Assembly (NCBI RefSeq): GCF_949296715.1
Contig: NZ_CASFQD010000028.1
Span: 1-54,043 of the forward strand
Direction of reading: 5' to 3'
Length of the DNA: 54,043 nt
Source: an uncultured Alistipes sp.
Lineage (GTDB): Bacteria > Bacteroidota > Bacteroidia > Bacteroidales > Rikenellaceae
Shown: positions 7,855 to 16,785 of the stretch, one piece after another
How positions within the stretch are numbered: the first letter of the stretch is position 1
How the letters are laid out: every line of letters begins with the position of its first letter
Translations under genes and position numbers: made by a program
Notes under the pieces: model-generated
Told to the model about the DNA's origin: nothing
Databases searched by the model: none
Seen by the model: only the letters and a program-made list of their open reading frames with translations

Positions 7855-10806
7855 GTGCGACGCCTGTTGTTTGCCCTGATCCTTGTCTGGGCGCTGTGTG
7901 CGGCGGAGCGCGCGGCGGCCCAGTACTACACGTGGGGTTCGGACGCCCCGCAGAAGTGGTCGACGATCCGCACGCCCGACGTGCGGATGATCTATCCCGA
8001 CACGGTGGCGGGGGTGGCCGCACGCACGCTCTTCTACATCCGCACCGTGCAGCCCGACATCTCCTACGGATTCCGCCACGGCCCGATGCGCATCCCCTTC
8101 GTCATGCACCCCGAGAACTTCCTCTCGAACGGACTGGTCATGTACCTGCCGAAGCGCGTGGAGTTCCTCACCTCGCCGGCCATCGAATCCTATTCGATGC
8201 CGTGGTACAAGCAGCTCGTGGCGCATGAGTACCGCCACGCCGTGCAGTACAACAACCTCGACCGGGGGCTGATCCGCGTGTTGAGCTACCTGCTCGGACA
8301 GCAGGGCTCGACCGTCGGCCTGCTCTTCATGCCGCTGTGGGCCATCGAGGGCGATGCCGTGATGTCGGAGACGATGATGTCGTCGTTCGGCCGCGGGCTG
8401 CAGCCCTCCTTCTCGATGGGTTACCGCGCCATGGGAAAGGTGGGGTATGAGCGGGGCCGCCGCCGGCGCAACATCGACAAGTGGTTCTGCGGCTCCTACC
8501 GCGACTACATCCCCGACCATTACGAGCTGGGCTACCAGATATGCTCCTATGCCTGGGAGCGCTACGGCGAGAACATCTGGGACAAGGTGGCGTGGTACAG
8601 CTCGCGCAACCCCTACATGATTTTCACGACGAGCATCGCCCTGGAGAAGTTCTACGATACGGATGGCGACCGGCTCTTCCACGAGACGTTCGACACGCTG
8701 GAACGCTTCTGGGCGGCGCTGCCGCCCGTCGAGGAGCGCACCGCGACGCTGACGCCGCTGCCCGACGGAAACTATACGACCTACCGGTGGCCGCTGCGGC
8801 TCGACGACGGCTCGGTGCTGGCCCTCAAGAGCGATTACGACCGTCCGTCGCGCTTCGTGCGCATCGACCCCCGGACGGGTGCGGAGCGTGTGGTGGCCTA
8901 CACGGGCAACGTCTCGACGCGCCCGACGCTCCGCGGCGACAGCGTCTGGTGGACCGAGTACCGGCGTTCGGCGCTCTTCGAGCAGCGGGTCAATTCGCAG
9001 CTGTGCGCCATGTCGCTCGCGCAGGAGCGCCCGCGCACCGTCGCCGGCGCACGGCGCGTGCTCTATCCGACCGCGGCCGAGGGAGCCTTCGGCTGGGTGG
9101 AGTACAATCCCGACGGGTCGTATGCCGTCGTGGTGCGGTCGGAGGGCGGTGAACTCCGCCGCACGCCGGCCCCCGCCCGGGCCGAGCTGCACGGGCTGGC
9201 GTGGGACAATGCGACGCGCGGCTGGTACGTGCTGGTGACCGACGACTCGGGCATGTGGCTCGGCCGCGTCACGCGGGAGGGGGTTGAACCCCTGACGCAG
9301 GGGGCCTACATCACGCTCTCGGACCTGCGGGCCGCCGACGGACGCCTCTACTTCGGGTCGATCGCCTCGGGCCGCGACGAGGCGCACTGTTACGACCTGG
9401 CCACGGGACGCGAATACCGCATCACCGAATCGGAATACGGCTCCTTCTCGCCCGTGCCCGGCGGCGAGGGGGTGCTGGTGACCTCCTACGACCGGCACGG
9501 CTACCGTGTGGCGACGCAATCCGTCGCGGACAGCCTTTTGACGCCCGTCGCGCCGTCGCGCCTGCCGCGCAACCTGGTCAACCCGCCGCGCCGCCGCTGG
9601 GATGTCGTCAACCTCGACACGGTGCGCTTCACGGCGGCCGACTCGCTGCGGCAGCGGGCAGATTTCCGCGAGAAGCGCTACCGCAAGCTGCCCAATCTGG
9701 TCAACGTCCACAGCTGGATGCCCGTGGCGTTCGACCCCTTCCTGGCGGTCGACGAGCAGATCATCGACCTGAACCTCGGCGTGACGTTCCTCTCGCAGAA
9801 CCTCCTGTCGAACACCGAGGCCTACGCCTCCTACGGCTGGAACCGCAACGAAGGTTCGTTGTTCAACCTCGGCGTGCGTTATTTCGGGCTGGGGCTGCGT
9901 TTCGACCTCGACGCCTCGTTCGGCGGCAACCAGCTCATCTACTCGCTGGCGCAGTATGATCCCGAGACGGGCAATCCGGTCTATCAGGAGCGGCCCGCCC
10001 CCGACAAGTACTACTCCGTGGGGCTGACGGCCTCGCTGCCGCTCTACCTCCAGCGCGGCTACCATACGCGGCAGCTCTCCCTCTCGGCCGGGTGGAACTA
10101 CTCGAACGGCATGGTCGCCAACCTCAACCGCATCGAGTGGGGCGAGGACGGCTGGATTTCGAACATGCAGCGCATCGGCTTCCGCCGCGGCCTGCACAAA
10201 CTCTCGTTCGGTGCGGGCTTCTCGGACCAGGTGGCCCTCGCGCACCGCGACTTCGCACCCCGCTGGGGCTACGTTGTGAGCACCTCCTACACGTTCAATC
10301 CGGCGGATGCGTACTTCAGCGACCTCGTCTCGTTCTACGGACAGGCCTACCTGCCGGGCGTGGCGCCGCACCACTCGCTGCAGCTGGCCGCGACCTACCA
10401 GACCTCGATCGGCGGCTACAAGTTCCCGTCGGGCTATGCGCCGTTGAGCTACCGCTCGACGCGCCTCATCCCGCGCGGCTTCACCTCGTCGGATATCGTG
10501 GCGAACAGCTACACGGGCCTCTCGGCCGACTACCAGCTGCCGGTGTGGTATCCCGAGGGGGGCATCGGCTCGGTGCTCTACGTCAAGCGCGTGCGGCTGA
10601 ACGTCGGCGGCGACTATGCGCAGTTCCGCGACATCGCCCGCGTGGGGATGGACTGGCGGCGCATCTGGTCCGTGGGCGGCGACCTGCTCTTCGACATCAA
10701 CCTCTTCCGGCAGCCGGCGTCGGCTACCACGACCGTGAAACTCTCGCTTTACCATCCTTCGAGCGGCGGGGTGTGGTTTACCGCCTCGCTGGGGCTGCCA
10801 TTCTGA
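7855..10806 (+). CDS. Exported HExxH metalloprotease-like protein with propeller and predicted outer-membrane barrel
   Basis: The product is 983 residues. A signal peptide (about 1-22, RAAAQYY) leads to an N-terminal domain with HEYRH at 124-128, the HExxH zinc motif, and WAIEGDAV with Glu165 about 37 residues later. That spacing and context fit a gluzincin third ligand. Roughly residues 300-600 hold repeats like those of TolB/DPP propellers (DDGSVLALKSDYD, PDGSYAVVVRSEGG, SFSPVPGGEG). From about 650 to the end there are alternating amphipathic strands rich in Tyr and Trp, and the protein ends in aromatic F (SLGLPF), as outer-membrane barrels do. The start is GTG, coupled to the preceding stop. 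I know relatives only as TolB-like hypothetical proteins of Bacteroidota. Protease activity and barrel topology are inferred. Confidence 0.75.
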   Translation: MRRLLFALILVWALCAAERAAAQYYTWGSDAPQKWSTIRTPDVRMIYPDTVAGVAARTLFYIRTVQPDISYGFRHGPMRIPFVMHPENFLSNGLVMYLPKRVEFLTSPAIESYSMPWYKQLVAHEYRHAVQYNNLDRGLIRVLSYLLGQQGSTVGLLFMPLWAIEGDAVMSETMMSSFGRGLQPSFSMGYRAMGKVGYERGRRRRNIDKWFCGSYRDYIPDHYELGYQICSYAWERYGENIWDKVAWYSSRNPYMIFTTSIALEKFYDTDGDRLFHETFDTLERFWAALPPVEERTATLTPLPDGNYTTYRWPLRLDDGSVLALKSDYDRPSRFVRIDPRTGAERVVAYTGNVSTRPTLRGDSVWWTEYRRSALFEQRVNSQLCAMSLAQERPRTVAGARRVLYPTAAEGAFGWVEYNPDGSYAVVVRSEGGELRRTPAPARAELHGLAWDNATRGWYVLVTDDSGMWLGRVTREGVEPLTQGAYITLSDLRAADGRLYFGSIASGRDEAHCYDLATGREYRITESEYGSFSPVPGGEGVLVTSYDRHGYRVATQSVADSLLTPVAPSRLPRNLVNPPRRRWDVVNLDTVRFTAADSLRQRADFREKRYRKLPNLVNVHSWMPVAFDPFLAVDEQIIDLNLGVTFLSQNLLSNTEAYASYGWNRNEGSLFNLGVRYFGLGLRFDLDASFGGNQLIYSLAQYDPETGNPVYQERPAPDKYYSVGLTASLPLYLQRGYHTRQLSLSAGWNYSNGMVANLNRIEWGEDGWISNMQRIGFRRGLHKLSFGAGFSDQVALAHRDFAPRWGYVVSTSYTFNPADAYFSDLVSFYGQAYLPGVAPHHSLQLAATYQTSIGGYKFPSGYAPLSYRSTRLIPRGFTSSDIVANSYTGLSADYQLPVWYPEGGIGSVLYVKRVRLNVGGDYAQFRDIARVGMDWRRIWSVGGDLLFDINLFRQPASATTTVKLSLYHPSSGGVWFTASLGLPF

Positions 10807-10815
10807 TATTTTTCG

Positions 10816-10823
10816 TACCTTTG
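10816..10823 (+). promoter_or_regulatory. Putative -7 box for PBP gene
   Basis: TACCTTTG matches TAnnTTTG and lies in the 34-base gap before the PBP ATG at 10841, preceded by a small AT-rich patch. No -33 box is visible. Confidence 0.55.
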
Positions 10824-10840
10824 TCCCAAATTCCGGTTTT

Positions 10841-13258
10841 ATGACACAGCGCAAAACGTCGGGCATCGGCCCGAAAACGATAAGATGGATCTGGGTGGTG
10901 GCCTTCGCCCCCTTCGTGCTCGTGGGCGTGATGCTGCTGCTCACGGCCTTCGGGGTCTTCGGCCGCATGCCCTCGTTCGAGGAGCTGGAGAACCCCCGCA
11001 GCAACCTCGCCACGGAGATTTATTCCGAGGACGGCAAGGTGCTGGGCACCTTCTTCGTGCAGAACCGCTCCTACGTGCAGTATGCCGACCTCTTCCCGTC
11101 GGACTCGACGCTCCACATCCGGCTCGACGGCCACGACGTGCCGCCGATTGTCGCGGCGCTCGTCGCCACGGAGGACGTGCGCTTCCGCAGCCATTCGGGC
11201 ATCGACATCCCGTCGCTGGCCCGCGTGGCGGTGAAGACCGTGCTGCTGCAGAACACCTCGCAGGGCGGCGGCTCGACCATCACGCAGCAGCTGGCCAAGA
11301 ACCTCTTTCCGCGCGACACGGCCCGCAACCGCAGCCGCGTGGCCCGCATGGCGAAACTCGTGACGGCGAAATTCAAGGAGTGGATCACGGCCCTGAAGCT
11401 CGAATACAACTACACGAAGGAGGAGATCGCCGCCATGTACCTCAATACGGTCGAATACGGCTCGAACGCCTACGGCATCAAGGCCGCGGCCCACACCTTC
11501 TTCAACAAGGAGCCCGACGAGCTGAACGTGCAGGAGGCCGCCGTGCTCGTGGGCGTGGTCAATGCGCCGACGCGCTACTCGCCCGTGCGCAATCCCGACA
11601 ATGCGCTGGCGCGCCGCAACCTTGTCCTCTCGCGCATGGCCGAGGCCGGGGCGCTGACGCGGGGGCAGTGCGACTCGATTTCGGCACTCCCGATTGTGCT
11701 CAACTACAAGCCCGTGTCGCATAACGAGGGCATCGCGACCTACTTCCGCGAGATGCTCCGCCTGGTGATGAACGCCGACCGCCCGAAGCGCAGCCAGTTC
11801 TACACGCAATGGGACTACGAGCAGGCGGTGCGCGAGTATGAGGAGAACCCGCTCTACGGCTGGTGCCGCAAGAACGTCAAGGCCGACGGCACGCCCTACA
11901 ACATCTACCGCGACGGCCTGAAGATTTATACGACAATCAACTCCTCGATGCAGCGCTACGCCGAGCAGGCCGTGCAGAAGCAGCTCGAGACGGTGATCCA
12001 GCCCGCGATGGACGCGCAGTACCGGCGCACGAAGGTGCTCTTCGTGGATGCCGACCGCGAGGAGCGCGAGCGGATCATGCGCCACGCCATCCGCTATTCG
12101 GACCGCTACCGCGAGATGAAGAACGCCGGGGCCAGTGCGCGGGAGATCGAGGCGGCGTTCGACCGCCCCTGCTCGATGAAGGTCTTTACGTTCAAGGGCG
12201 ACCGCGACACGCTGATGACGCCGCGCGACTCGATCCTCCACCACAAGCGCATCATGCGCGCCGCCTTCGTGGCGATGGACCCCCGCACGGGCTACGTGAA
12301 GGCCTATGTCGGCGGCCCGAACTTCCGCTACTTCAAGTATGACATGGCCAAGCAGGGCAAGCGGCAGATCGGTTCGACGATCAAGCCCTTCGTCTACACG
12401 TTCGCCATCGACCACCTCGGCATGACCCCCTGCACGATGGTGCCCAACCTGCCGACGACTATCGAGACGGCCAACGGCACGGCCTGGTCGCCCAAGGAGG
12501 CCGGGAAGGTCGAGTACGACGGTGTGCTGCACCCGTTGAGCTGGGGCCTGGCCCGCAGCCGCAACAACTACTCGGCCTGGATCATGAAGCAGGCCAAGCA
12601 GCCCGAGGCCGTCGCCGACTTCATCCACAACATGGGCATCCGCAGCTACATCGACCCCGTGCCGGCGCTCTGCCTCGGCACCTCCGAGTCGAACGTCTAC
12701 GAACTGGTGAGCGCCTTCTCGACCTTCGCGAACGAGGGCGTGCACAACGACCCGATTTTCGTCACGCGCATCGAGGACCGGCAGGGCAACCTCATCGCCA
12801 GCTTCATCCCGCAGTCGCAGGACGCCATCAGCGAGCGCACGGCCTACACGATGCTGACGATGCTGCAGGGCGTCGTCAAGTCGGGCACGGCCGGACGCCT
12901 CAACTGGATGTACAACATGAAGGATGTCGAGCTGGGCGGCAAGACCGGCACGTCGAACAAGAACCGCGACGCCTGGTTCATGTGCGTGGCCCCGCGGCTG
13001 GTGGCCGGTGCGTGGGTCGGCGGCGAGGACCAGTCGGTGCACCTGCTCGCGCGCGGCGAGGGCAGCGTCGTGGCGCTGCCCATCGTGGGCGACTTCCTGC
13101 AGCGGGTCTACGACGACGGACGCCTCGGCGTGACGCGCGAGGACCGCTTCGTGCGCCCGACGCTCATGCCGCAGTACGACTGCGACGAGGAGGGCGAGCC
13201 GGACGACCGCCGCGCCTCGGAAACGGGCATCGACGAGGACGACGCCTTCTTCGACTGA
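10841..13258 (+). CDS. Class A penicillin-binding protein (transglycosylase/transpeptidase)
   Basis: Polymerises and crosslinks peptidoglycan at the outer face of the inner membrane. The 805-residue product has one N-terminal membrane segment (about 15-40). A GT51 domain follows, with EDVRFRSHSGID (catalytic Glu111), GGSTITQQLAKNLF (143-156) and the downstream EEIAAMYLN motif. The transpeptidase domain has the SxxK motif with Ser512 in GSTIKP, then SRN and KTGTS. The C-terminus is acidic (DDRRASETGIDEDDAFFD). Between the two catalytic domains there is a charged insert around 380-450. Architecture and length fit PBP1A (mrcA/ponA), but Bacteroidota carry several class A PBPs, so no symbol is assigned. 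It has its own promoter and precedes asd by 81 bases. Confidence 0.93.
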   Translation: MTQRKTSGIGPKTIRWIWVVAFAPFVLVGVMLLLTAFGVFGRMPSFEELENPRSNLATEIYSEDGKVLGTFFVQNRSYVQYADLFPSDSTLHIRLDGHDVPPIVAALVATEDVRFRSHSGIDIPSLARVAVKTVLLQNTSQGGGSTITQQLAKNLFPRDTARNRSRVARMAKLVTAKFKEWITALKLEYNYTKEEIAAMYLNTVEYGSNAYGIKAAAHTFFNKEPDELNVQEAAVLVGVVNAPTRYSPVRNPDNALARRNLVLSRMAEAGALTRGQCDSISALPIVLNYKPVSHNEGIATYFREMLRLVMNADRPKRSQFYTQWDYEQAVREYEENPLYGWCRKNVKADGTPYNIYRDGLKIYTTINSSMQRYAEQAVQKQLETVIQPAMDAQYRRTKVLFVDADREERERIMRHAIRYSDRYREMKNAGASAREIEAAFDRPCSMKVFTFKGDRDTLMTPRDSILHHKRIMRAAFVAMDPRTGYVKAYVGGPNFRYFKYDMAKQGKRQIGSTIKPFVYTFAIDHLGMTPCTMVPNLPTTIETANGTAWSPKEAGKVEYDGVLHPLSWGLARSRNNYSAWIMKQAKQPEAVADFIHNMGIRSYIDPVPALCLGTSESNVYELVSAFSTFANEGVHNDPIFVTRIEDRQGNLIASFIPQSQDAISERTAYTMLTMLQGVVKSGTAGRLNWMYNMKDVELGGKTGTSNKNRDAWFMCVAPRLVAGAWVGGEDQSVHLLARGEGSVVALPIVGDFLQRVYDDGRLGVTREDRFVRPTLMPQYDCDEEGEPDDRRASETGIDEDDAFFD

Positions 13259-13339
13259 CGGGCCGCGGCCCGCACGGCGGGACCTCGGGCATCGGATTTG
13301 CCACAACAGGAAACCGTAACATAATATTGTATTGAAAAG

Positions 13340-14332
13340 ATGAAAATTGCAATCGTGGGGGCCAGCGGAGCCGTTGGCCAGGAGTTTCTGAAGATTCTGG
13401 AGGAGCGTGCGCTGCCGATCGACGAACTGCTGCTGTTCGGGTCGGAGCGCAGCGCCGGCCGATCCTATACGTTCCGCGGCAGGGAGATCAAGGTCCGCCT
13501 GCTGCAGCACAACGACGACTTCCGCGGGGTCGACTACGCCCTGACGTCGGCCGGGGCCGGCACGTCGCGCGAGTTCGCGGAGACAATTACCAGGTACGGC
13601 GCCGTGATGATCGACAACTCGAGCGCCTTCCGCATGGATGCCGACGTGCCGCTGGTCGTGCCGGAGGTCAATCCCGAGGATGCGAAGAACGCCCCGCGGC
13701 GGATCATCGCCAACCCCAACTGCACGACCATTCAGATGGTCGTGGCGCTGAACGCCATCGAACGGCTCTCGCACATCACGCGCGTGCATGTATCGACCTA
13801 CCAGTCGGCCAGCGGCGCGGGTGCCGCGGCGATGGCCGAACTCGAGACGCAGCATGCCGAGCTGTGCGCCGGCAAGGAGCCGACGGTCAGCAAGTTCGCC
13901 TTCCAGCTCGCCTACAACGTCATCCCGCATATCGACGTCTTCACCGAAAACGATTACACGAAGGAGGAGATGAAGATGTACAACGAGACGCGCAAGATCA
14001 TGCACTCGGATGTCCGCGTCTCGGCGACCTGCGTGCGCGTGCCCGTCATGCGGGCCCACTCGGAGAGCATCTGGCTCGAGACCGAGCGTCCCGTCACGGT
14101 CGGGGAGGCCCGTGCGGCCTTCGCCGCGGCGCCCGGCGTGGTGCTCATGGACGATCCCGCCGCCAAGGTCTATCCGATGCCGCTCTTCATCGCCGGCAAG
14201 GACCCCGTCTACGTGGGCCGCATCCGCCGCGACCTGACCTCGGACAACGGACTGACCTTCTGGTGCGTGAGCGACCAGATCAAGAAGGGCGCGGCGCTCA
14301 ATGCCGTGCAGATTCTCGAGACGCTCCTCTGA
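13340..14332 (+). CDS. asd: Aspartate-semialdehyde dehydrogenase
   Basis: Reduces aspartyl phosphate to aspartate semialdehyde with NADPH, the step after aspartate kinase. The 330-residue product begins with the Rossmann motif GASGAVGQEF. It carries the catalytic Cys128 in NPNCTT and the acid/base His240 in VMRAHSES, both in family context, and length is normal. The start ATG follows an AT-rich leader (aataatattgtattgaaaag), which contrasts with the GC-rich gene before it and is typical of initiation regions here. A perfect bidirectional terminator closes the gene, shared with the convergent tryptophanase gene. Confidence 0.96.
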   Translation: MKIAIVGASGAVGQEFLKILEERALPIDELLLFGSERSAGRSYTFRGREIKVRLLQHNDDFRGVDYALTSAGAGTSREFAETITRYGAVMIDNSSAFRMDADVPLVVPEVNPEDAKNAPRRIIANPNCTTIQMVVALNAIERLSHITRVHVSTYQSASGAGAAAMAELETQHAELCAGKEPTVSKFAFQLAYNVIPHIDVFTENDYTKEEMKMYNETRKIMHSDVRVSATCVRVPVMRAHSESIWLETERPVTVGEARAAFAAAPGVVLMDDPAAKVYPMPLFIAGKDPVYVGRIRRDLTSDNGLTFWCVSDQIKKGAALNAVQILETLL

Positions 14333-14352
14333 CGGCGGAGCCCCGGAAAATG

Positions 14353-14384
14353 AAAAGGGCCGGAGAAGACTCTCCGGCCCTTTT
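14353..14384. terminator. Bidirectional terminator between asd and tnaA
   Basis: A 14-bp perfect stem (14353-14366 with 14371-14384) with a 4-base loop, flanked by A4 on the left and T4 on the right. It can terminate both convergent genes. Confidence 0.9.
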
Positions 14385-14441
14385 GTCGTATGCGGCGGGG
14401 ACCCTGCCAAAGCCCCCCGTCATTAGAACGCCCCGCGGGCG

Positions 14442-15818
14442 TCAGATTTTTTCGAGCTCCACGGTGAAGTGGCGCAGGATCGGTGCCTCGAACGAGATGC
14501 GGTAGCCCGTGGTAATCTCGTTGCGGCGCTCGTAGATGTTGCGGCACGCGGCGGCAATCACGCGGATGTGGTTGTCCGTGTAGACGCGGCGCGGGATGGC
14601 CAGGCGCAGCAGCTCGAGGGCCGGGTAGCGGTTCTCGTGCGTCTCGGGATCGCGGTCCGCGAGAATCGAGCCGATCTCCACGCCGCGGATGCCTGCCTCG
14701 ATGTAGAGCTCCACACCCAGCGTCTGGGCGATGAACTGCTCCTTCGGGAGGTTCGGCAGCACCTTCTTGGCGTCGATGAAGATGGCGTGTCCGCCCGCCG
14801 GACGCTGGTACGGCACGCCGTACTCGTCGAGCAGGTCGCCCAGCAGCTTCACCTGGCGGATGCGGGCGTCGAGCTGCTCGAACTCCGTATTTTCGTCCAG
14901 ACCCACGGCCAGGGCATCCATGTCACGGCCCGACATGCCGCCGTAGGTGACGTAACCCTCGAACATGATGTTGAACGACATGGCCTTGCGGTAGAGCTCC
15001 TCGGAGCGCATTGCCACGAAGCCGCCCATGTTCACCACGCCGTCCTTCTTGGCCGAGATGGTCATGATGTCGGCATAGGTGTAGATCTCGCGCACGATCT
15101 CCTTGATGCTCTTGTCGGCGTAGCCCTCCTCGCGCGTCTTGATGAAGTAGGCGTTCTCGGCGAAGCGCGCCGAATCGAGCAGCAGGGGCACGCCGTAGCG
15201 GCGGCACACCTCGGCCGTCTCGCGGATGTTGCGCATCGATACGGGCTGTCCGCCGGCCGTGTTGTTGGTGATCGTCAGCACGACGCACGGCACCTTTTCG
15301 CGGGGGTTCTCCTTGAGTATCTTCTCCAGCTTCGCCGTGTCCATCTCGCCCTTGAAGGGAATTTCGAGTTGCGTGTCGGCTGCGGCGTCGATCGTGCAGT
15401 CGACGGCATGGCAGCGGCGGAACTCGATGTGGCCCTTCGTGGTGTCGAAGTGCGAGTTGCCCGGGACGATGTCGCCCTCCTTGAGCAGTGCCGAAAAGAT
15501 CACGTTCTCGGCGGCGCGGCCCTGGTGCGTGGGCAGGAAGTAGGGCATGCCGAAGATGCGCTCGATGGTCTGCTTCAGACGGAAGAACGACGACGCGCCC
15601 GCGTAGCTCTCGTCGCCGGTCATCATGGCCGCCCACTGCCGGTCGGACATCGAGCCCGTGCCGGAGTCGGTCAGCAGGTCGATCGTCACCTGGTCGGCGC
15701 GCAGCTTGAAGAGGTTGTAGTGCGCCTCGCGGATCCAGGCTTCGCGCTCCTCGCGCGTCGAGGTGCGGATGGCCTCGGTCATCTTGATCTTGTAGGGTTC
15801 ACAATAAGGAAGTGTCAT
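14442..15818 (-). CDS. tnaA: Tryptophanase (tryptophan indole-lyase)
   Basis: A PLP enzyme that splits tryptophan into indole, pyruvate and ammonia. The 458-residue product has SAKKDG near 255-260, with Lys258 the probable PLP lysine, and the long family core TITNNTAGGQPVSMRN. It must be told apart from tyrosine phenol-lyase. The C-terminus ILRHFTVELEKI places His450 where E. coli TnaA has His463, whereas tyrosine phenol-lyases have Phe there. VEIGS followed by RDPETH and ELLRLAIPRRVYT also follows the TnaA pattern. On the other hand SAKKDGVVNMGGF is a little closer to the lyase. I saw no TnaC-like leader peptide or TnaB transporter nearby. Alistipes species are often indole-positive, in agreement. 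Confidence 0.9.
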   Translation of the reverse strand: MTLPYCEPYKIKMTEAIRTSTREEREAWIREAHYNLFKLRADQVTIDLLTDSGTGSMSDRQWAAMMTGDESYAGASSFFRLKQTIERIFGMPYFLPTHQGRAAENVIFSALLKEGDIVPGNSHFDTTKGHIEFRRCHAVDCTIDAAADTQLEIPFKGEMDTAKLEKILKENPREKVPCVVLTITNNTAGGQPVSMRNIRETAEVCRRYGVPLLLDSARFAENAYFIKTREEGYADKSIKEIVREIYTYADIMTISAKKDGVVNMGGFVAMRSEELYRKAMSFNIMFEGYVTYGGMSGRDMDALAVGLDENTEFEQLDARIRQVKLLGDLLDEYGVPYQRPAGGHAIFIDAKKVLPNLPKEQFIAQTLGVELYIEAGIRGVEIGSILADRDPETHENRYPALELLRLAIPRRVYTDNHIRVIAAACRNIYERRNEITTGYRISFEAPILRHFTVELEKI

Positions 15819-15997
15819 AGAAATGGTTTTTTAGGTTATGGATTGTTACTCTTTCCGGTAAAATTACAAAAAATATTTCAGATTTCCGCTTCGGGCATCC
15901 TATTTGTTTCTCATAACGAAGAATTTTGATTCCGGGAAACCGCTTTTTTCTTATCTTTATGCAACCATTGATCGTTTCACTTCTAATTCTTTCGTTT

Positions 15998-16606
15998 ATG
16001 GCAAACGATTCGACATCCGGGGCCCGTTTCACCGTGCGTGAACTGCCCTATGCCTACGACGCCCTGGCGCCGCAGCTCTCCGAAGAGACGCTCCGCTACC
16101 ACCACGACAAGCACTATGCGGGCTACGTGGCCAAACTCAACGAACTGATCCTCGATACGCCGTTCGCCCGGCAGCCCCTCGAGGACATCGTCCTCGCGGC
16201 CGACGGCGCCGTCTACAACAACGCCGCACAGGCCTGGAACCACGAATTCTATTTCGAAGAGCTCTCACCGAACCCGCAGACGGCCCCGACGGGCGCCCTG
16301 CTCGATGCCGTTGTCCGCACGTTCGGATCGGTCGATGCGCTCAAGGAGCGGATGAACCGTGAGGCCGTCGGACTGTTCGGTTCGGGGTGGGTGTGGCTTG
16401 CGGCCGACCGCCAGGGCGATCTTGTGATCGTCGCAACGCCCAATGCGGGCAACCCCCTGCGGCAGGGGCTCGTGCCGCTGCTGTGCCTCGACGTCTGGGA
16501 GCACGCCTACTACATCGACTACCGCAACCGCCGGGCCGATGCCGTTGCGGCGCTGTGGGACCGCATCGACTGGAAGACGGTCGGCGAGCGTTATGCAAGA
16601 CGCTGA
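15998..16606 (+). CDS. sodB: Superoxide dismutase, Fe/Mn family (iron type)
   Basis: Dismutates superoxide in the cytoplasm. The 202-residue product has the four metal ligands in family order: His35 (RYHHDKH), His82 (WNHEF), Asp165 and His169 (DVWEH). Tyr43 is the second-shell tyrosine. Gln78 in NNAAQAWNH together with ATPNAGNPL marks the iron-type layout, in which the active-site glutamine comes from this region and not from the NQ position of Mn enzymes. Bacteroides homologues can use either metal. An in-frame TTG at 15926 would add a hydrophobic 24-residue extension. I chose the ATG at 15998 because it gives the normal SOD N-terminus, and a near-consensus TATCTTTA lies upstream at 15952. 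Confidence 0.93.
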   Translation: MANDSTSGARFTVRELPYAYDALAPQLSEETLRYHHDKHYAGYVAKLNELILDTPFARQPLEDIVLAADGAVYNNAAQAWNHEFYFEELSPNPQTAPTGALLDAVVRTFGSVDALKERMNREAVGLFGSGWVWLAADRQGDLVIVATPNAGNPLRQGLVPLLCLDVWEHAYYIDYRNRRADAVAALWDRIDWKTVGERYARR

Positions 16607-16625
16607 TCCGGCAACGGATCGTGCG

Positions 16626-16665
16626 GCGGGGAGCGGACTTCGGGTCCGCTCCCCGCTTTGTTTTT
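16626..16665 (+). terminator. Intrinsic terminator after sodB
   Basis: A 13-bp perfect stem (16626-16638 with 16644-16656) with a TTCGG loop, then TTTGTTTTT. Strong Rho-independent terminator. Confidence 0.92.
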
Positions 16666-16785
16666 GGGCGGTTTCGGAGCCGGAGATGGTCAAAATCGGA
16701 ATTCCGTTGTGTTTTTTGGCCCGGAATGTGTCCGTTTTTGCCGGAAAGAGTGTATCTTCGCGGCGCAGAGATGTGGTAACCCAAA

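Noticed and set aside
10778..14410. Very long open frames on the strand opposite to real genes, such as 10778-14410, 7813-11013, 38887-41391 and 21836-24007 (minus) and 33298-36105 (plus)
   Set aside because: They lie antisense to well-identified genes, are dominated by Arg, Ala, Gly, His, Val and Asp repeats typical of antisense frames in GC-rich DNA, and show no domain motifs.
14442..15818. Tyrosine phenol-lyase as the identity of the PLP enzyme
   Set aside because: The C-terminal RHFT with His450, and the VEIGS and RDPET segments, follow tryptophanase; tyrosine phenol-lyases have Phe at the His position.
15926..15997. TTG-started extension of superoxide dismutase that would act as a signal or membrane segment
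   Set aside because: TTG is rare as a start, the ATG at 15998 gives the normal N-terminus, and the extension covers the likely promoter region.
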